Shown here: positions 17,569 through 25,545 of the stretch, piece by piece
Position numbering within the stretch: position 1 is the first letter of the stretch
Layout: every line of letters begins with the position of its first letter
Assembly: GCA_035315065.1 (NCBI GenBank)
Contig: DATFYM010000129.1
Coordinates: 1 to 37,200 of the forward strand
Direction of reading: 5' to 3'
DNA: 37,200 bases
Source: DATFYM01 sp035315065
Lineage (GTDB): Bacteria; Acidobacteriota; Terriglobia; UBA7540
Translations under genes and position numbers: made by a program
The notes under the pieces: generated by a model
Seen by the model: the letters and a program-made list of their open reading frames with translations, nothing else
The model's database searches: none
What the model was told of the DNA's origin: nothing

Positions 17569-18816
17569 TCAGGCGCGCGCCTCACCCGCAGAGCGCCGTG
17601 CTCCCGACAGTACGAGGGAAGGGTTCGCAACGTGGACGAGCACGCGCTCGAAGCGTTCGGCAATCGTTGACCAATCGTACTGCGCGGCCAACTCGGCGGC
17701 TGCCCTCTCGTACGTCTGACGAAAAACCGGATCACGGAGCAGCTTCACGATGCCATCAGCGAAATCAGGGGGCGTGTCTGCCAGCCAGATGTTGCTCCCG
17801 TGATGAACGTCGAGCCCTTCAGCGCCAATTGAGGTTGAAACGACGGCCTTGCCCATGGCCATGGCCTCGAAGATTTTCAATCGAGTGCCGCCGCCAATTC
17901 GTAAGGGCACCACGACGACGGCGGCGTCCCCCAGGTGCTTCGCTACTGTCGCGACGGTACCCGTGACCTCGACTGAGTCGCAAGCGAGTCTTTGCACTCG
18001 ACTATGCGGGGTTCGACCCACGATGCGAAACCTCGCTTCGGGAACCGCGGCAAGAACCCGGGGCCAAATTTCGCGGCAAAAGTACTCCATCGCATCTATA
18101 TTAGCTTCCCAATCCATCGAGCCCGTGAACACCACCAGCGGCTTCCAGGGTTGGAGTCCCACGACCGGCCGATACTGCTGCAGGTCCACGCCCGTCGGGA
18201 CCACCGTGACGCGAGAACGATCGACCATCCGACTCATTAAATCGCGGTCCTTCTCGGAGACCGCGATCACATGGTGGAAACGCTGGAGGACGCCGGTCTC
18301 GTACCCCCTCATCTTGGCGGCCTCGAGCTCAAAAACGAGTTTCCTCACCCAGCTCGACTCGACCTCCGCTTGGCGACGCCAAAGTTCGCTCTCCACGTTA
18401 TGTTGGAACAGCACCGTAGGGGTCACGAGGACCGGTGGAAAATTCACCGCCGCATCCACAAAGTCACAAACCGCCACGTCAAACCGGCCGCACCCCACGC
18501 CCGAGGCGAGGACGCGCTGAACCTGCCACGAGGAGAACTTGGCCACCACATACGGGGCCCGCGACGCAAGATGGCGGACATAATCAATGACCCTGCCGAC
18601 CGGGTGGAAGTCAGACGCCACAGCATGAAAGGTCATCGCGCCAGGGAAGCAGCGCCCAATCTCATGTTCGTATTCGGGATCGCGTCGCCCCCGGTAGAAG
18701 GTCAAGACCGTGAGTTCGTGTCCCGAGGCGAGTTGACGCAGGATGTTGTACGAGCGTATCTTCCCACCGGTGTCGACGGGAAGCAGCTTTCCGGCCTTAA
18801 CCCACAGAATCTTCAT
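17569..18816 (-). CDS. TIGR03087-type family 4 glycosyltransferase
   Basis: 415 residues. It begins MKILWVKAGKLLPVDTGGK, then HNVESELWRRQ, FTGSMDWEANIDAMEYF and GGGTRLKIFEAMAMGKAVVS: the GT4 family repeatedly found next to EpsH-type exosortases. It is a clear paralogue of the N-terminal part of the fusion at 13051-15186, including nearly identical C-terminal donor-site blocks, so a past duplication is likely. It lies 23 bases after the dehydrogenase stop and 19 bases before the sulfotransferase. No strong ribosome binding site is visible before the ATG. Confidence 0.9.
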   Translation of the reverse strand: MKILWVKAGKLLPVDTGGKIRSYNILRQLASGHELTVLTFYRGRRDPEYEHEIGRCFPGAMTFHAVASDFHPVGRVIDYVRHLASRAPYVVAKFSSWQVQRVLASGVGCGRFDVAVCDFVDAAVNFPPVLVTPTVLFQHNVESELWRRQAEVESSWVRKLVFELEAAKMRGYETGVLQRFHHVIAVSEKDRDLMSRMVDRSRVTVVPTGVDLQQYRPVVGLQPWKPLVVFTGSMDWEANIDAMEYFCREIWPRVLAAVPEARFRIVGRTPHSRVQRLACDSVEVTGTVATVAKHLGDAAVVVVPLRIGGGTRLKIFEAMAMGKAVVSTSIGAEGLDVHHGSNIWLADTPPDFADGIVKLLRDPVFRQTYERAAAELAAQYDWSTIAERFERVLVHVANPSLVLSGARRSAGEARA

Positions 18817-18839
18817 CTCAGGCCCAACTCACTTGGATC

Positions 18840-20174
18840 CTACCAGCAAACTCCTTGGTAAGACGCCACGTTTCCCAAGTGGCTTGACCTGCCGGCGTTG
18901 ACTAGGTCAATCACCATGTGCTCCGGTCGAAGACAGGCCGCCAACCGTTCCTCCGGCACCGCCTTCGCTCCAATAACAACCACCTCCGCAGCCGCCACAA
19001 CCTCTTCCAGACTGGTCGAGAGCAGCGAGCCAACATGCGGGATGACTTCCTCGATGAAGTGCCGATTCGAGCCTATCAGACGACCCATCGACACCTGCTC
19101 GTCCCAGATCCGCATGTGGCAACCTTCTCCGAGAAGCCGCTTGGTGAGTTGAACCTGGGGGCTTTCCCGCAGGTCATCGGTCCCTGATTTGAAGCTCAAC
19201 CCAAGCAAACCTATCTTTTTCTTCCCCAGGCGCAAGATCATTTCTACGGCCCGTTCCAAGTGCTCGCGGTTGCTGGGAAGAATCGTTTCCAACAGCGGGA
19301 GGCGCAGGTCGAGTTCCTTGGCACAGTACTCCAGGGCTCGCAGGTCCTTCGGCAGACAGGATCCGCCGAATGCAAAGCCTGGCGTCAGATAAGCTGGCGA
19401 GATGTTAAGCCGCGTGTCGGAGGTGAAGATCTCCGTCACCCTGCGAGCATCCACCCCGAGCATTTTGCACAACGTTCCCACCTCATTGGCAAAGCCCACC
19501 TTCAGGGCGTGGAAGGCATTCGAGACGTATTTCACCATCTCAGCCACGGTCAGCGGCACCTCGAAGACTTGGCCGACCACCCAGTCATAAAGTTCCCTCA
19601 AAGGCTGCAAGTGGCTGGGATCCGAGGCGCCAAGGATAGTATAAGGAGGCTCGAAGAAATCCGTCACCGCAGTGCCTTCACGCATGAACTCGGGGTTATA
19701 GCAAACCGTGAAATCGACCCCTGCCCGCTTTCCGCTGGCGGTCTCTAGAATCGGAATCGCCAAAGACTCCGTTGTTCCTGGCAGAACGGTGCTGCGGAGG
19801 ACCACCAGGTGGCCTGAGTCCTTGGTGCGAAGCCCCTCGCCAATCTCGCGGCAGACGTGCTCGATGTGGCTGAGATCGAGTTTGCCGTTGCGCAGGCTCG
19901 GCGTCCCCACACAAACAAACGAGACTTCCGAGTCATGAACGGCGGCTTTGGCGTCCGTCGTGCCGCGCAGGCGCCCAGTCCGGTGGCCTTGCTCCACAAG
20001 TTCGTCCAATCGAGCCTCCATGATGGGACTGCGGCCTGACTCGAACGCCTGGACCTTGGCGGTCTGCGTGTCGACCCCTATGACTTGGTTGCCCTTGTAC
20101 GCGAGACATGCCACTGTCACCGAGCCGACGTAACCGAGACCGAAAACGCTAATGGAACGTTCTGATCCTGCCAT
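18840..20174 (-). CDS. Nucleotide-sugar 6-dehydrogenase, AlgD (GDP-mannose dehydrogenase) type
   Basis: 444 residues. It oxidises the C6 hydroxyl of a nucleotide sugar to the uronic acid in two NAD-dependent steps. The Rossmann motif FGLGYVGSVT lies at 11-20, the central TVAEMVKYVSNAFHALKVGFAN region follows, and the catalytic Cys273 sits in FGGSCLPKDLRAL. The C-terminal NAD-sugar domain starts near KKIGLLGLSFKSGTDDLRES and the protein ends in GVCW. FGGSCLPKD, TDDLRES and the C-terminal tryptophan resemble Pseudomonas AlgD more than UDP-glucose dehydrogenases, so GDP-mannuronate is the more likely product; UDP-glucuronate cannot be excluded. GGGAG lies 10-14 bases before the start. It appears to be the first gene of a second transcription unit. 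Confidence 0.92.
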   Translation of the reverse strand: MAGSERSISVFGLGYVGSVTVACLAYKGNQVIGVDTQTAKVQAFESGRSPIMEARLDELVEQGHRTGRLRGTTDAKAAVHDSEVSFVCVGTPSLRNGKLDLSHIEHVCREIGEGLRTKDSGHLVVLRSTVLPGTTESLAIPILETASGKRAGVDFTVCYNPEFMREGTAVTDFFEPPYTILGASDPSHLQPLRELYDWVVGQVFEVPLTVAEMVKYVSNAFHALKVGFANEVGTLCKMLGVDARRVTEIFTSDTRLNISPAYLTPGFAFGGSCLPKDLRALEYCAKELDLRLPLLETILPSNREHLERAVEMILRLGKKKIGLLGLSFKSGTDDLRESPQVQLTKRLLGEGCHMRIWDEQVSMGRLIGSNRHFIEEVIPHVGSLLSTSLEEVVAAAEVVVIGAKAVPEERLAACLRPEHMVIDLVNAGRSSHLGNVASYQGVCW

Positions 20175-20518
20175 AGTGTTTCTCTCCCGCGACCAATTCT
20201 TGCTGGGCGCCAGTCCTCATCACACCGCATAGGGCTACACTCCGCGCCACCTAATACTCTTTCTTTTCATAAACATAGTGGGATACTGCGTGATAACTAG
20301 CTACGACTCACCTTTACCCTGAGCCTTAACCTCCGCCCCTAAGTATAGCCTAGGTATCCAACTTGTCCAGTGAAAACATAAGTAACCAAAGTCGGTCGTT
20401 GTCCGCCGAAGCATACGAAAAGGCACTGGGCGCCCGACTTCACTTCGACGCTCAACTCCGATGGGGAACAATAGCTGATTCAGTTTACGCTCTGCTGGCC
20501 ACGTCGTCCGAGATGAAG
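20175..20518. other. Intergenic region before the dehydrogenase gene
   Basis: 344 bases between the family 2 glycosyltransferase and the dehydrogenase, AT-richer than the flanks. Apart from the promoter-like pair at 20342-20369 I see no gene, clear terminator hairpin or recognisable riboswitch in it. Confidence 0.5.
20342..20369 (-). promoter_or_regulatory. Putative sigma-70-type promoter upstream of the dehydrogenase gene
   Basis: On the minus strand, TGGACA (20364-20369) and TATACT (20342-20347) are separated by 16 bases. Each matches the sigma-70 consensus at five of six positions. Transcription would begin near 20335, giving a leader of about 160 bases before the ATG at 20174. It lies in the only gap over 300 bases (20175-20518) among the central genes. 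Confidence 0.5.
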
Positions 20519-21637
20519 CTATCGCACCCATACTTCCCTTTTTCCGCTCAGGAAAAAATAGAAGGCCACCGCCGCCGCCGCGTTCAACACCAGAAAGGCC
20601 GCCGCCGCGTCAGCCAGGCGGGCCACTATCGCGGGACGGGGCCGCCCAAAAATCGTCAGCGCCGCCAAGGCATAAAAGACCACCTGCAACACCAGGGCTG
20701 CCTCATAGAGGGGCGTGCGGAGGAACAATGGTGAGATCAATAGGGCAGCAAGGCCGAAGGGCGCGACCAACCGCAAAAGTTTGTGGGAGACGTAATCCCA
20801 GAGGACCGGATTCGACGGCGTGAGCAACCAGGGCGCAAACTGCACCAACTGATAGTTGCCGGTCAGCGTCCGCACCTTGCGGCGAAACTCCCGCTGGCTT
20901 GGGGCCACTCGATCGTACACGCGGGCCTTCGGTTCGAACAGCACTTGCTTCCGCCGGCGGGCGACGTGCAACGGAAGATAGACGTCGTCGAGAATCGTCC
21001 CGCCTGGCAAGGGAACGAGCAAGTCCTTGCGGGCGGCGTAGAGCGCTCCCGTGGCTCCGATGACTGAGCCGGTAAGGCTCTCCCACTGACGAATTTTCTT
21101 CTCGAGACGCCAATAGAGTCCAAAACCGTTGCTCGAGTCGACTGCGTCAGACTCACCCAGAATGAGTTCGCCGCTCACGCAGCCGACGGATGGGTCCGCG
21201 AAGTTGGCCATCAGTTCCCGGATCGCGTCGGGCGCGATAAGTTGTCTCGCGTCGGTGAAAAGAATAATCTCTCCGTGCGCGGCCTGGATGCCACGATTGA
21301 GGGCGGATGCCTTCCCTTCGCGCCGAAGGGAGGCTACCAGGCGCAAGCGTTCCGAGATCCTGGCGGCAACAATCTTCTCCGTCGCATCCGTGGAGCCATC
21401 TGAGGTCACGATAATCTCGAGCCGATCCGCCGGATAATCCAGTGCGGCCAGATTATTCAGCTTAGCTGGCAATACCTCGGCTTCGTTGTGCACCGCCATC
21501 ACTACTGAAACCGAAGGCAGAATTGGAGCCTTAAGAATCGGGCGTGCGCGCCATCGGCTGCGAAGAAAGAGCAACGCGGGATAGCCAACGAAGGCATAAG
21601 CGATCAGAAAGGCCGAACCCCAGAAGACCCATTTCAT
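20519..21637 (-). CDS. Membrane-associated family 2 glycosyltransferase
   Basis: 372 residues from the ATG at 21637. An N-terminal hydrophobic segment (about 4-26) is followed by a GT2 catalytic domain: VSVVMAVHNEAEVLP (43-57), SDGSTD (79-84), FTDARQ (127-132), the ILDDVY acid pair (Asp217/Asp218) and the basic REFRRKVR region near 249-256. Three hydrophobic C-terminal segments end the protein. This is the processive-like or membrane-anchored GT2 layout seen in bacterial capsule and exopolysaccharide loci. It lacks the full QxxRW motif, so a single-sugar transferase is as likely as a synthase. A GTG at 21709 would extend the protein by 24 residues; the ATG precedes the first membrane segment and is preferred. 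The preceding gene, epsI, ends 123 bases upstream. Confidence 0.87.
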   Translation of the reverse strand: MKWVFWGSAFLIAYAFVGYPALLFLRSRWRARPILKAPILPSVSVVMAVHNEAEVLPAKLNNLAALDYPADRLEIIVTSDGSTDATEKIVAARISERLRLVASLRREGKASALNRGIQAAHGEIILFTDARQLIAPDAIRELMANFADPSVGCVSGELILGESDAVDSSNGFGLYWRLEKKIRQWESLTGSVIGATGALYAARKDLLVPLPGGTILDDVYLPLHVARRRKQVLFEPKARVYDRVAPSQREFRRKVRTLTGNYQLVQFAPWLLTPSNPVLWDYVSHKLLRLVAPFGLAALLISPLFLRTPLYEAALVLQVVFYALAALTIFGRPRPAIVARLADAAAAFLVLNAAAAVAFYFFLSGKREVWVR

Positions 21638-21760
21638 AAGCGCTCTCAGCACGACAAGCCCATCCCCTGAACGGGTGCCCGCCGGAGCTTGGAGAGATGG
21701 TGCCGGCACGTGCCGCGTGCGACGGCCCTCCCTTGCACGTCATGGAAAGGGTGCCTAAGT

Positions 21761-22399
21761 TTAGTTGGGCAGGAAACGCGGCAAATAAGGAGTGCTGGCT
21801 CGAACCAGATCGAGAGCGGCGTTCGTGGCTGAACTATCCCCTTTGCCAAGCATCGGGACGGTGACCCGTACGATCGCTCCATCGCGTCTTCCAGACCGAA
21901 TCGTGTCCCAGATCATATAGAGCTTCCCCCAGTATTCGCTGGCGATGATCCGCCCGTGTTCTTGATACCAATAAAGCACGACGTCCCGTTGCAGGTCCTT
22001 CTCGACCACGTAGCGATTCACCTGGATCGCTTTGCCCTCCGCGTCAGTGCCCAGCGCGACGCGGTCGTTCTCAACGGGTTCCCAACCGGACCCCGGCAAA
22101 CAATGTTTTGGAGAATGCATACTTTCGCCGGCCTGTTGGGCCCGATAGTAAGCGACAAAGAGGCTGGCATATTGCCCGTTCGAATTGCGGTAGAGCCGTT
22201 GAAGGGTATCGTCAGCCTTCAAGATTCCCAACGTGTCTTCGTCGATAGTCTGCTCCTGCACCATCTGCCAGTTCCCCAACTGGCGGGGAAAGTCCGCCAA
22301 GGCTTGCCGGGCCGGCGTGACCGGTGCGGCGCTCAGCCATACCCTGAGCCCAAAGCTCAATAGAAGAATGGCACTCGGGATCACGACTCGGCGATTCAT
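21761..22399 (-). CDS. epsI: EpsI family protein (exosortase-associated)
   Basis: 212 residues. An N-terminal membrane anchor (about 5-24) is followed by a periplasmic EpsI domain (TIGR02914). The hallmark is HSPKHCLPGSGWEP, along with GNWQMVQEQ and VLYWYQEHGR. EpsI occurs either as a separate protein after an exosortase or fused to its C-terminus; its exact role in protein sorting or polysaccharide production is not established. The ATG at 22399 overlaps the exosortase stop in an ATGA arrangement, which fixes the start and indicates translational coupling. A longer open frame to 22456 is rejected. Confidence 0.93.
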   Translation of the reverse strand: MNRRVVIPSAILLLSFGLRVWLSAAPVTPARQALADFPRQLGNWQMVQEQTIDEDTLGILKADDTLQRLYRNSNGQYASLFVAYYRAQQAGESMHSPKHCLPGSGWEPVENDRVALGTDAEGKAIQVNRYVVEKDLQRDVVLYWYQEHGRIIASEYWGKLYMIWDTIRSGRRDGAIVRVTVPMLGKGDSSATNAALDLVRASTPYLPRFLPN

Positions 22400-23295
22400 A
22401 GGCCAACTCCAACGGCGGGGCGATGGCGACGAGACAGCCGTTGAAACACGGCCCATTCACCACAAAGGAAGCAGAAAGCTACCACAAAGACCAGCCAGCC
22501 GGTAAAGAGGTGGTAGAAGCCAGTAGCCCAGCGCTGCCCTATAAACTCCCCGACCAAGCCGGTACCCGCCACCCGAAGCGCATTGGCCGCCAGCGCCACC
22601 GGAATCGTACTCAACACGAAGATGGCTCGCAGCCACCATCGCGACGGCAGGAAGTAAGCGACCACTACGCCCGCGGTCACCAAGCTCGCCAAGGAGCGAA
22701 TCCCGCTGCAGGCTTCGGTGACGTTCAGCGTCTGCGTGTCGAGTTGAAGCAAATTGCCGTCGCGAAACACCGGGATGCGCAGAAGATGAAGGATGGCTTC
22801 CGCCCAGGCGGAAGCGACCAACTGGAGGGGCAATGCCACCGCGTTGAAGATGATCGCCGGCAAGGGTATGGCCAAGAGAAGCAGCAAAAGCACGAAGCCG
22901 GCCTCCCGTAAGGTGGGCCAGCCCCAAATAAACAAGATGAGCCCGGCCAGGAAAAGCAGGAGTGAAAACCCCTGCAGAAAAAATTCCGCCCCGAGGTAGC
23001 CGATCAAAAAAATGACCTGGGAGCACACGATCACGACCAAGCCGAACCTTTGGGGTCGAGCCGCCAGGCGCCGGAAATCGCCACTTTTTCGCCAGAGGAA
23101 AAACAGAGCAATGAAGGGGATGAAAAGGCCGAATGAATAATCGGGACTTTCCCACCAAGTCTTAACCAAATGCCACGCGATGGGCCCATAAGCCAACGCG
23201 GCCGCCACCACCAGGAGCCACCCACCCCGGAGCCAGCGGGCCGCAGGCATGGCCGATTCGAGGAAGGCTCCAGGTTGGTTAGTGATGCTACTCAT
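22396..23295 (-). CDS. xrtA: Exosortase (XrtA/EpsH type transpeptidase)
   Basis: About 299 residues with about eight hydrophobic segments. It is the membrane protease/transpeptidase thought to cleave PEP-CTERM proteins at their C-terminal signal. The three conserved residues are visible in order: Cys196 in TEACSGIRSL, Arg241 in NALRVAGTG and His262 in GFYHLFTGW. I took the ATG at 23295; a TTG at 23403 would add 36 residues of no membrane character, and an ATG at codon 16 is also possible. It is followed by epsI with a 4-base overlap. Two inverted repeats lie upstream (23388-23400, 23523-23561). A PEP-CTERM protein is encoded nearby at 24747-25463, a plausible substrate. Confidence 0.95.
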   Translation of the reverse strand: MSSITNQPGAFLESAMPAARWLRGGWLLVVAAALAYGPIAWHLVKTWWESPDYSFGLFIPFIALFFLWRKSGDFRRLAARPQRFGLVVIVCSQVIFLIGYLGAEFFLQGFSLLLFLAGLILFIWGWPTLREAGFVLLLLLLAIPLPAIIFNAVALPLQLVASAWAEAILHLLRIPVFRDGNLLQLDTQTLNVTEACSGIRSLASLVTAGVVVAYFLPSRWWLRAIFVLSTIPVALAANALRVAGTGLVGEFIGQRWATGFYHLFTGWLVFVVAFCFLCGEWAVFQRLSRRHRPAVGVGL

Positions 23296-23387
23296 TCCCT
23301 TTCGCTCGAAAGGCACAGTTGAACTGCTCTTTGAAGCGCCCCAAGCCGCCCCTCTTGTACTAATCCAACCTCTTAAAGAAAAAGCGC

Positions 23388-23400
23388 AGTCACCGTGACT
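23388..23400 (-). repeat. Short perfect inverted repeat with T-rich flank upstream of exosortase
   Basis: AGTCAC C GTGACT reads the same on both strands around one central base. On the minus strand it is followed within 4 bases by TTTTTCTTT. It could form a 5-bp hairpin with a 3-base loop and act as a weak terminator for the secreted-protein gene at 23583-24155, or it could be an operator about 90 bases before the exosortase start. Confidence 0.35.
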
Positions 23401-23522
23401 CAATCATTGCTGCGGTGTCGAGCACCGCCGTCCAGCAACAGAATGCCAGAAACCGATCAGTCTTGCAAGCAGTCCCTCATCGATCGCTATGCATCTTGCC
23501 TTGCCTGCGGCCGCAAGGATAG

Positions 23523-23561
23523 ATGGAACGCGCCGGCAATTTGCGCGTAGGCGCGTTCCAT
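23523..23561. terminator. Strong 12-bp stem hairpin after the secreted-protein gene
   Basis: ATGGAACGCGCC (23523-23534) and GGCGCGTTCCAT (23550-23561) are perfect inverted repeats with a 15-base loop. The hairpin begins 22 bases after the stop of the minus-strand gene at 23583. No T run follows directly, so it may stabilise the 3' end or reduce read-through into the exosortase rather than be a classical terminator. Confidence 0.45.
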
Positions 23562-23582
23562 GTTCTCGCCGCATTCTGCGCT

Positions 23583-24155
23583 TCATGACCACAGGGTATC
23601 AATTGCCAAGAGCGCCGCCACGCCGCCCTTACCTCCACTAACGGCAAGCGTGACAGTCACGGTGGCTCCGCTCGTCGAGAGGGCTCCTGTGTTGCTGAAG
23701 ACTTTGGTTCCTCCTCCGACGTAGGTGGAGAGTGATCCTCCGCTAGGCTGCACCTCCACCGCGCTGGCTGAGCCGGTGCCGCCTGCGCCGGCGACAATTG
23801 ACAGAAGCCAGGAGCCAAGGTTGGGTCCCTGACTGGTCACCGTGTAGGCGATAACGCCGCCAACCTTTTGATAGGGACTTGCCAGAAACGCCCCTGAAAA
23901 CTGAAATCCGCTCTTACCCGCTTGGGTAATCGGAGTGACGACTACACCCGATGCCGGAGGCGCGTAGCCACCAGCGGACTGACTGCTGCTGTAAGTGAAA
24001 TTACTGAAGAGTAGATCACCGACAGTACAATTAAAACCAGCCGCAGTGTACACGGACATGGATGCCTTAGAGCAGTTGTCAGCAAGCGCTGCCGAACCAC
24101 AGAAAGTCAAAGCCAGAGCAAGTCCAAGAGCAATGCGAATTTCTTTCACGGTCAT
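23583..24155 (-). CDS. Secreted protein, paralogue of the neighbouring PEP-CTERM protein but lacking the sorting tail
   Basis: 190 residues with a signal peptide (cleavage expected after ALA at about residue 25). The body is homologous to the protein at 24747-25463. Shared blocks are GFNCTVGDLLFSNFTY, GGYAPPASGVVVTPI, GAFLASPYQKVGGVIAYTV and WLLSIVAGAGGTGSASAVEV. It ends DTLWS where the other continues DNLWSTSSVPEPAS; the TGG TCA codons are the same and here TGA follows. No PEP motif is found in any frame just downstream. It therefore cannot be an exosortase substrate in present form. AAAGGAG before the ATG supports the start. The function of the shared domain is unknown; fewer cysteines than the paralogue. 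Confidence 0.85.
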   Translation of the reverse strand: MTVKEIRIALGLALALTFCGSAALADNCSKASMSVYTAAGFNCTVGDLLFSNFTYSSSQSAGGYAPPASGVVVTPITQAGKSGFQFSGAFLASPYQKVGGVIAYTVTSQGPNLGSWLLSIVAGAGGTGSASAVEVQPSGGSLSTYVGGGTKVFSNTGALSTSGATVTVTLAVSGGKGGVAALLAIDTLWS

Positions 24156-24283
24156 ATTTCGAGGTCTCCTTTGGTGCGGTTACTACCGCCTTGGGAATAC
24201 TTATTTAAGTAGAATTGCCCGCCACGCTTGCCTTTTTATTTCGTCACTTCGTTGAAACAGAAGGCAGCGCCCTGATAAGGGAC

Positions 24284-24360
24284 ACAGCTCTTAAGGAAGG
24301 GATTCGACGGTCCCGTCTTGCATTTTGTCTTTTTTGGGCGGGTTGATAACTTAGAGCTGT
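24284..24360. repeat. Inverted repeat with 54-base spacer
   Basis: ACAGCTCTTAAG (24284-24295) pairs with CTTAGAGCTGT (24350-24360), differing by one extra T. The spacer holds a small GACGG TC CCGTC palindrome and a T-rich run. It could form a long hairpin in the leader of the downstream secreted-protein gene, or be the remnant ends of a small element. Confidence 0.35.
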
Positions 24361-24597
24361 TGCTCGCGGGAGCTACGCCTGCTGAGAATATAGGAACTCG
24401 CGGTTCCCTCCCCAGCCCCGAGCTGCGAGGGTCGCGCCCAAAACCATCAATGATCGGCGGATTCTAGTTCCGAACAGACGTGCGGCCGTTAGAAGTGGTC
24501 TCCCCAGACTTGGGAGCGCGAGCACCTCGCGCCCTTATGAGAAACCAAACGCCCTGCACTCGAAACCAACCGAATCGACTGGCAGGACACTCACCCT

Positions 24598-24619
24598 CTC
24601 TATAGCTCCTCTATAGCTC
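24598..24619. repeat. Tandem 11-bp direct repeat
   Basis: CTCTATAGCTC occurs twice back to back (24598-24608 and 24609-24619). Its TATAGCTC core resembles the TATAGCAC half-site of the regulatory element at 25585-25602 and 32629-32647, so it could be a degenerate copy. It might also be chance. Confidence 0.5.
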
Positions 24620-24746
24620 CCACGCCGGTAATCCAACCGGTGGGAATCAGACGCCGGGCGGGGTGTTTGCTGGTTCTGCAATCACCCCACCCTTCGCAAG
24701 GAAAAGGAAGAGGATGAGCCCACGAATGACGAACCGCCAGACTTCC

Positions 24747-25463
24747 CTAGCTCCTGCTCTGGTCTCCGTGCAGCCTTCGACGCAGGAGGAGACCCGCTCC
24801 GAAGAGCGCCGTACCCAAAAGGGCCAGCGACGCCGGCTCCGGAACTGACGAAGTTGACCACAAGTTATCGACCACTGAGACGTGCCCTGCGCCGCTGTTG
24901 GGTTCACATCCGCCGGCCGGCAAGGCTATACATCCGCCGCTCGCGCCGATATCCTTAAACACCGTGATGGCGGAACTCGCCGGCGTCAAGGCGCCGCTGT
25001 CACTGAAAGCAAAGGTCCCGCCTCCGACGAAAGTAAAGAGCGATTGCCCGTCAGTCGTGACCTCCGCCACGCTGGCCGAGCCTTGACCCATTGCGCCGGC
25101 AATCATTGACAGGACCCAGTCGGTAAGTTGACATCCCTGGCAGGTTACCGTGTATCCGATGACTCCGTCAGCGGTTTGGGCAGTGCCCGCGAGAAACGCA
25201 CCGATGAACTGTAGTCCGGTTTCACTGCCCGAGATGAGCGGCATGACGGCGACACCGGAATCTGGAGGGGCGAAGCCGCCCCCGCTATCAACGGAAACGT
25301 AGCTGAACCCGCTGAAAAGCAGAGGACCGATGCTACAACTGAAACCAGGCGCGTCGTACGTGGCCATGGTCGCGGTACCACAAGCGCCCGCCCACCCCAC
25401 GGACGAAACCACCAACACCGTTGCAATAAGAAGCAGAATTCTTTTCATAGACAGACCTTTCAT
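24747..25463 (-). CDS. PEP-CTERM secreted protein, likely exosortase substrate
   Basis: 238 residues. An N-terminal signal peptide (MKRILLLIATVLVVSS core, cleavage after about GWA) precedes a unique domain. The C-terminus has the full sorting signal: VPEPAS at 207-212, a hydrophobic helix, then the basic LRRRLHGDQSRS end. The body matches the adjacent paralogue at 23583-24155 but has extra cysteines (CQGC, GGC, GGCEP). The ATG at 25463 has GAGGAGG 7 bases upstream and is preferred over the TTG two codons earlier and the ATG at codon 6. It should be exported, anchored by the tail and processed by the exosortase at 22396-23295. Function of the domain is unknown. A regulatory element shared with the PilZ gene lies about 80-140 bases upstream. 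Confidence 0.93.
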   Translation of the reverse strand: MKGLSMKRILLLIATVLVVSSVGWAGACGTATMATYDAPGFSCSIGPLLFSGFSYVSVDSGGGFAPPDSGVAVMPLISGSETGLQFIGAFLAGTAQTADGVIGYTVTCQGCQLTDWVLSMIAGAMGQGSASVAEVTTDGQSLFTFVGGGTFAFSDSGALTPASSAITVFKDIGASGGCIALPAGGCEPNSGAGHVSVVDNLWSTSSVPEPASLALLGTALFGAGLLLRRRLHGDQSRS

Positions 25464-25545
25464 GGACAATCCTCCTCTATCCGACCGGATGAAATTTTAC
25501 AACTGTATTCCGAAACGACCCGGCACACCCGCAACTGTCGCATAT

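Larger units (their letters stand above)
24156..24746. other. 591-base gap between the two paralogous secreted-protein genes
   Basis: No gene is supported here. It contains an 11- to 12-bp near-perfect inverted repeat (24284-24295 with 24350-24360), a small 6-bp palindrome TACTTA TT TAAGTA at 24198-24211 close to the downstream gene start, and a tandem 11-mer at 24598-24619. A promoter for the downstream gene is likely, but no convincing -35/-10 pair is seen. Confidence 0.5.

Noticed and set aside
23404..23592. Minus-strand open frame of 62 codons between the secreted protein and the exosortase
   Set aside because: It is arginine-rich shadow-like sequence and spans the strong 12-bp hairpin; no PEP motif or membrane helix, so it is not the lost tail of the paralogue.
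24307..24336. GACGG/CCGTC hairpin followed by a T run as a plus-strand terminator
   Set aside because: The loop would be only two bases and no plus-strand gene precedes it.
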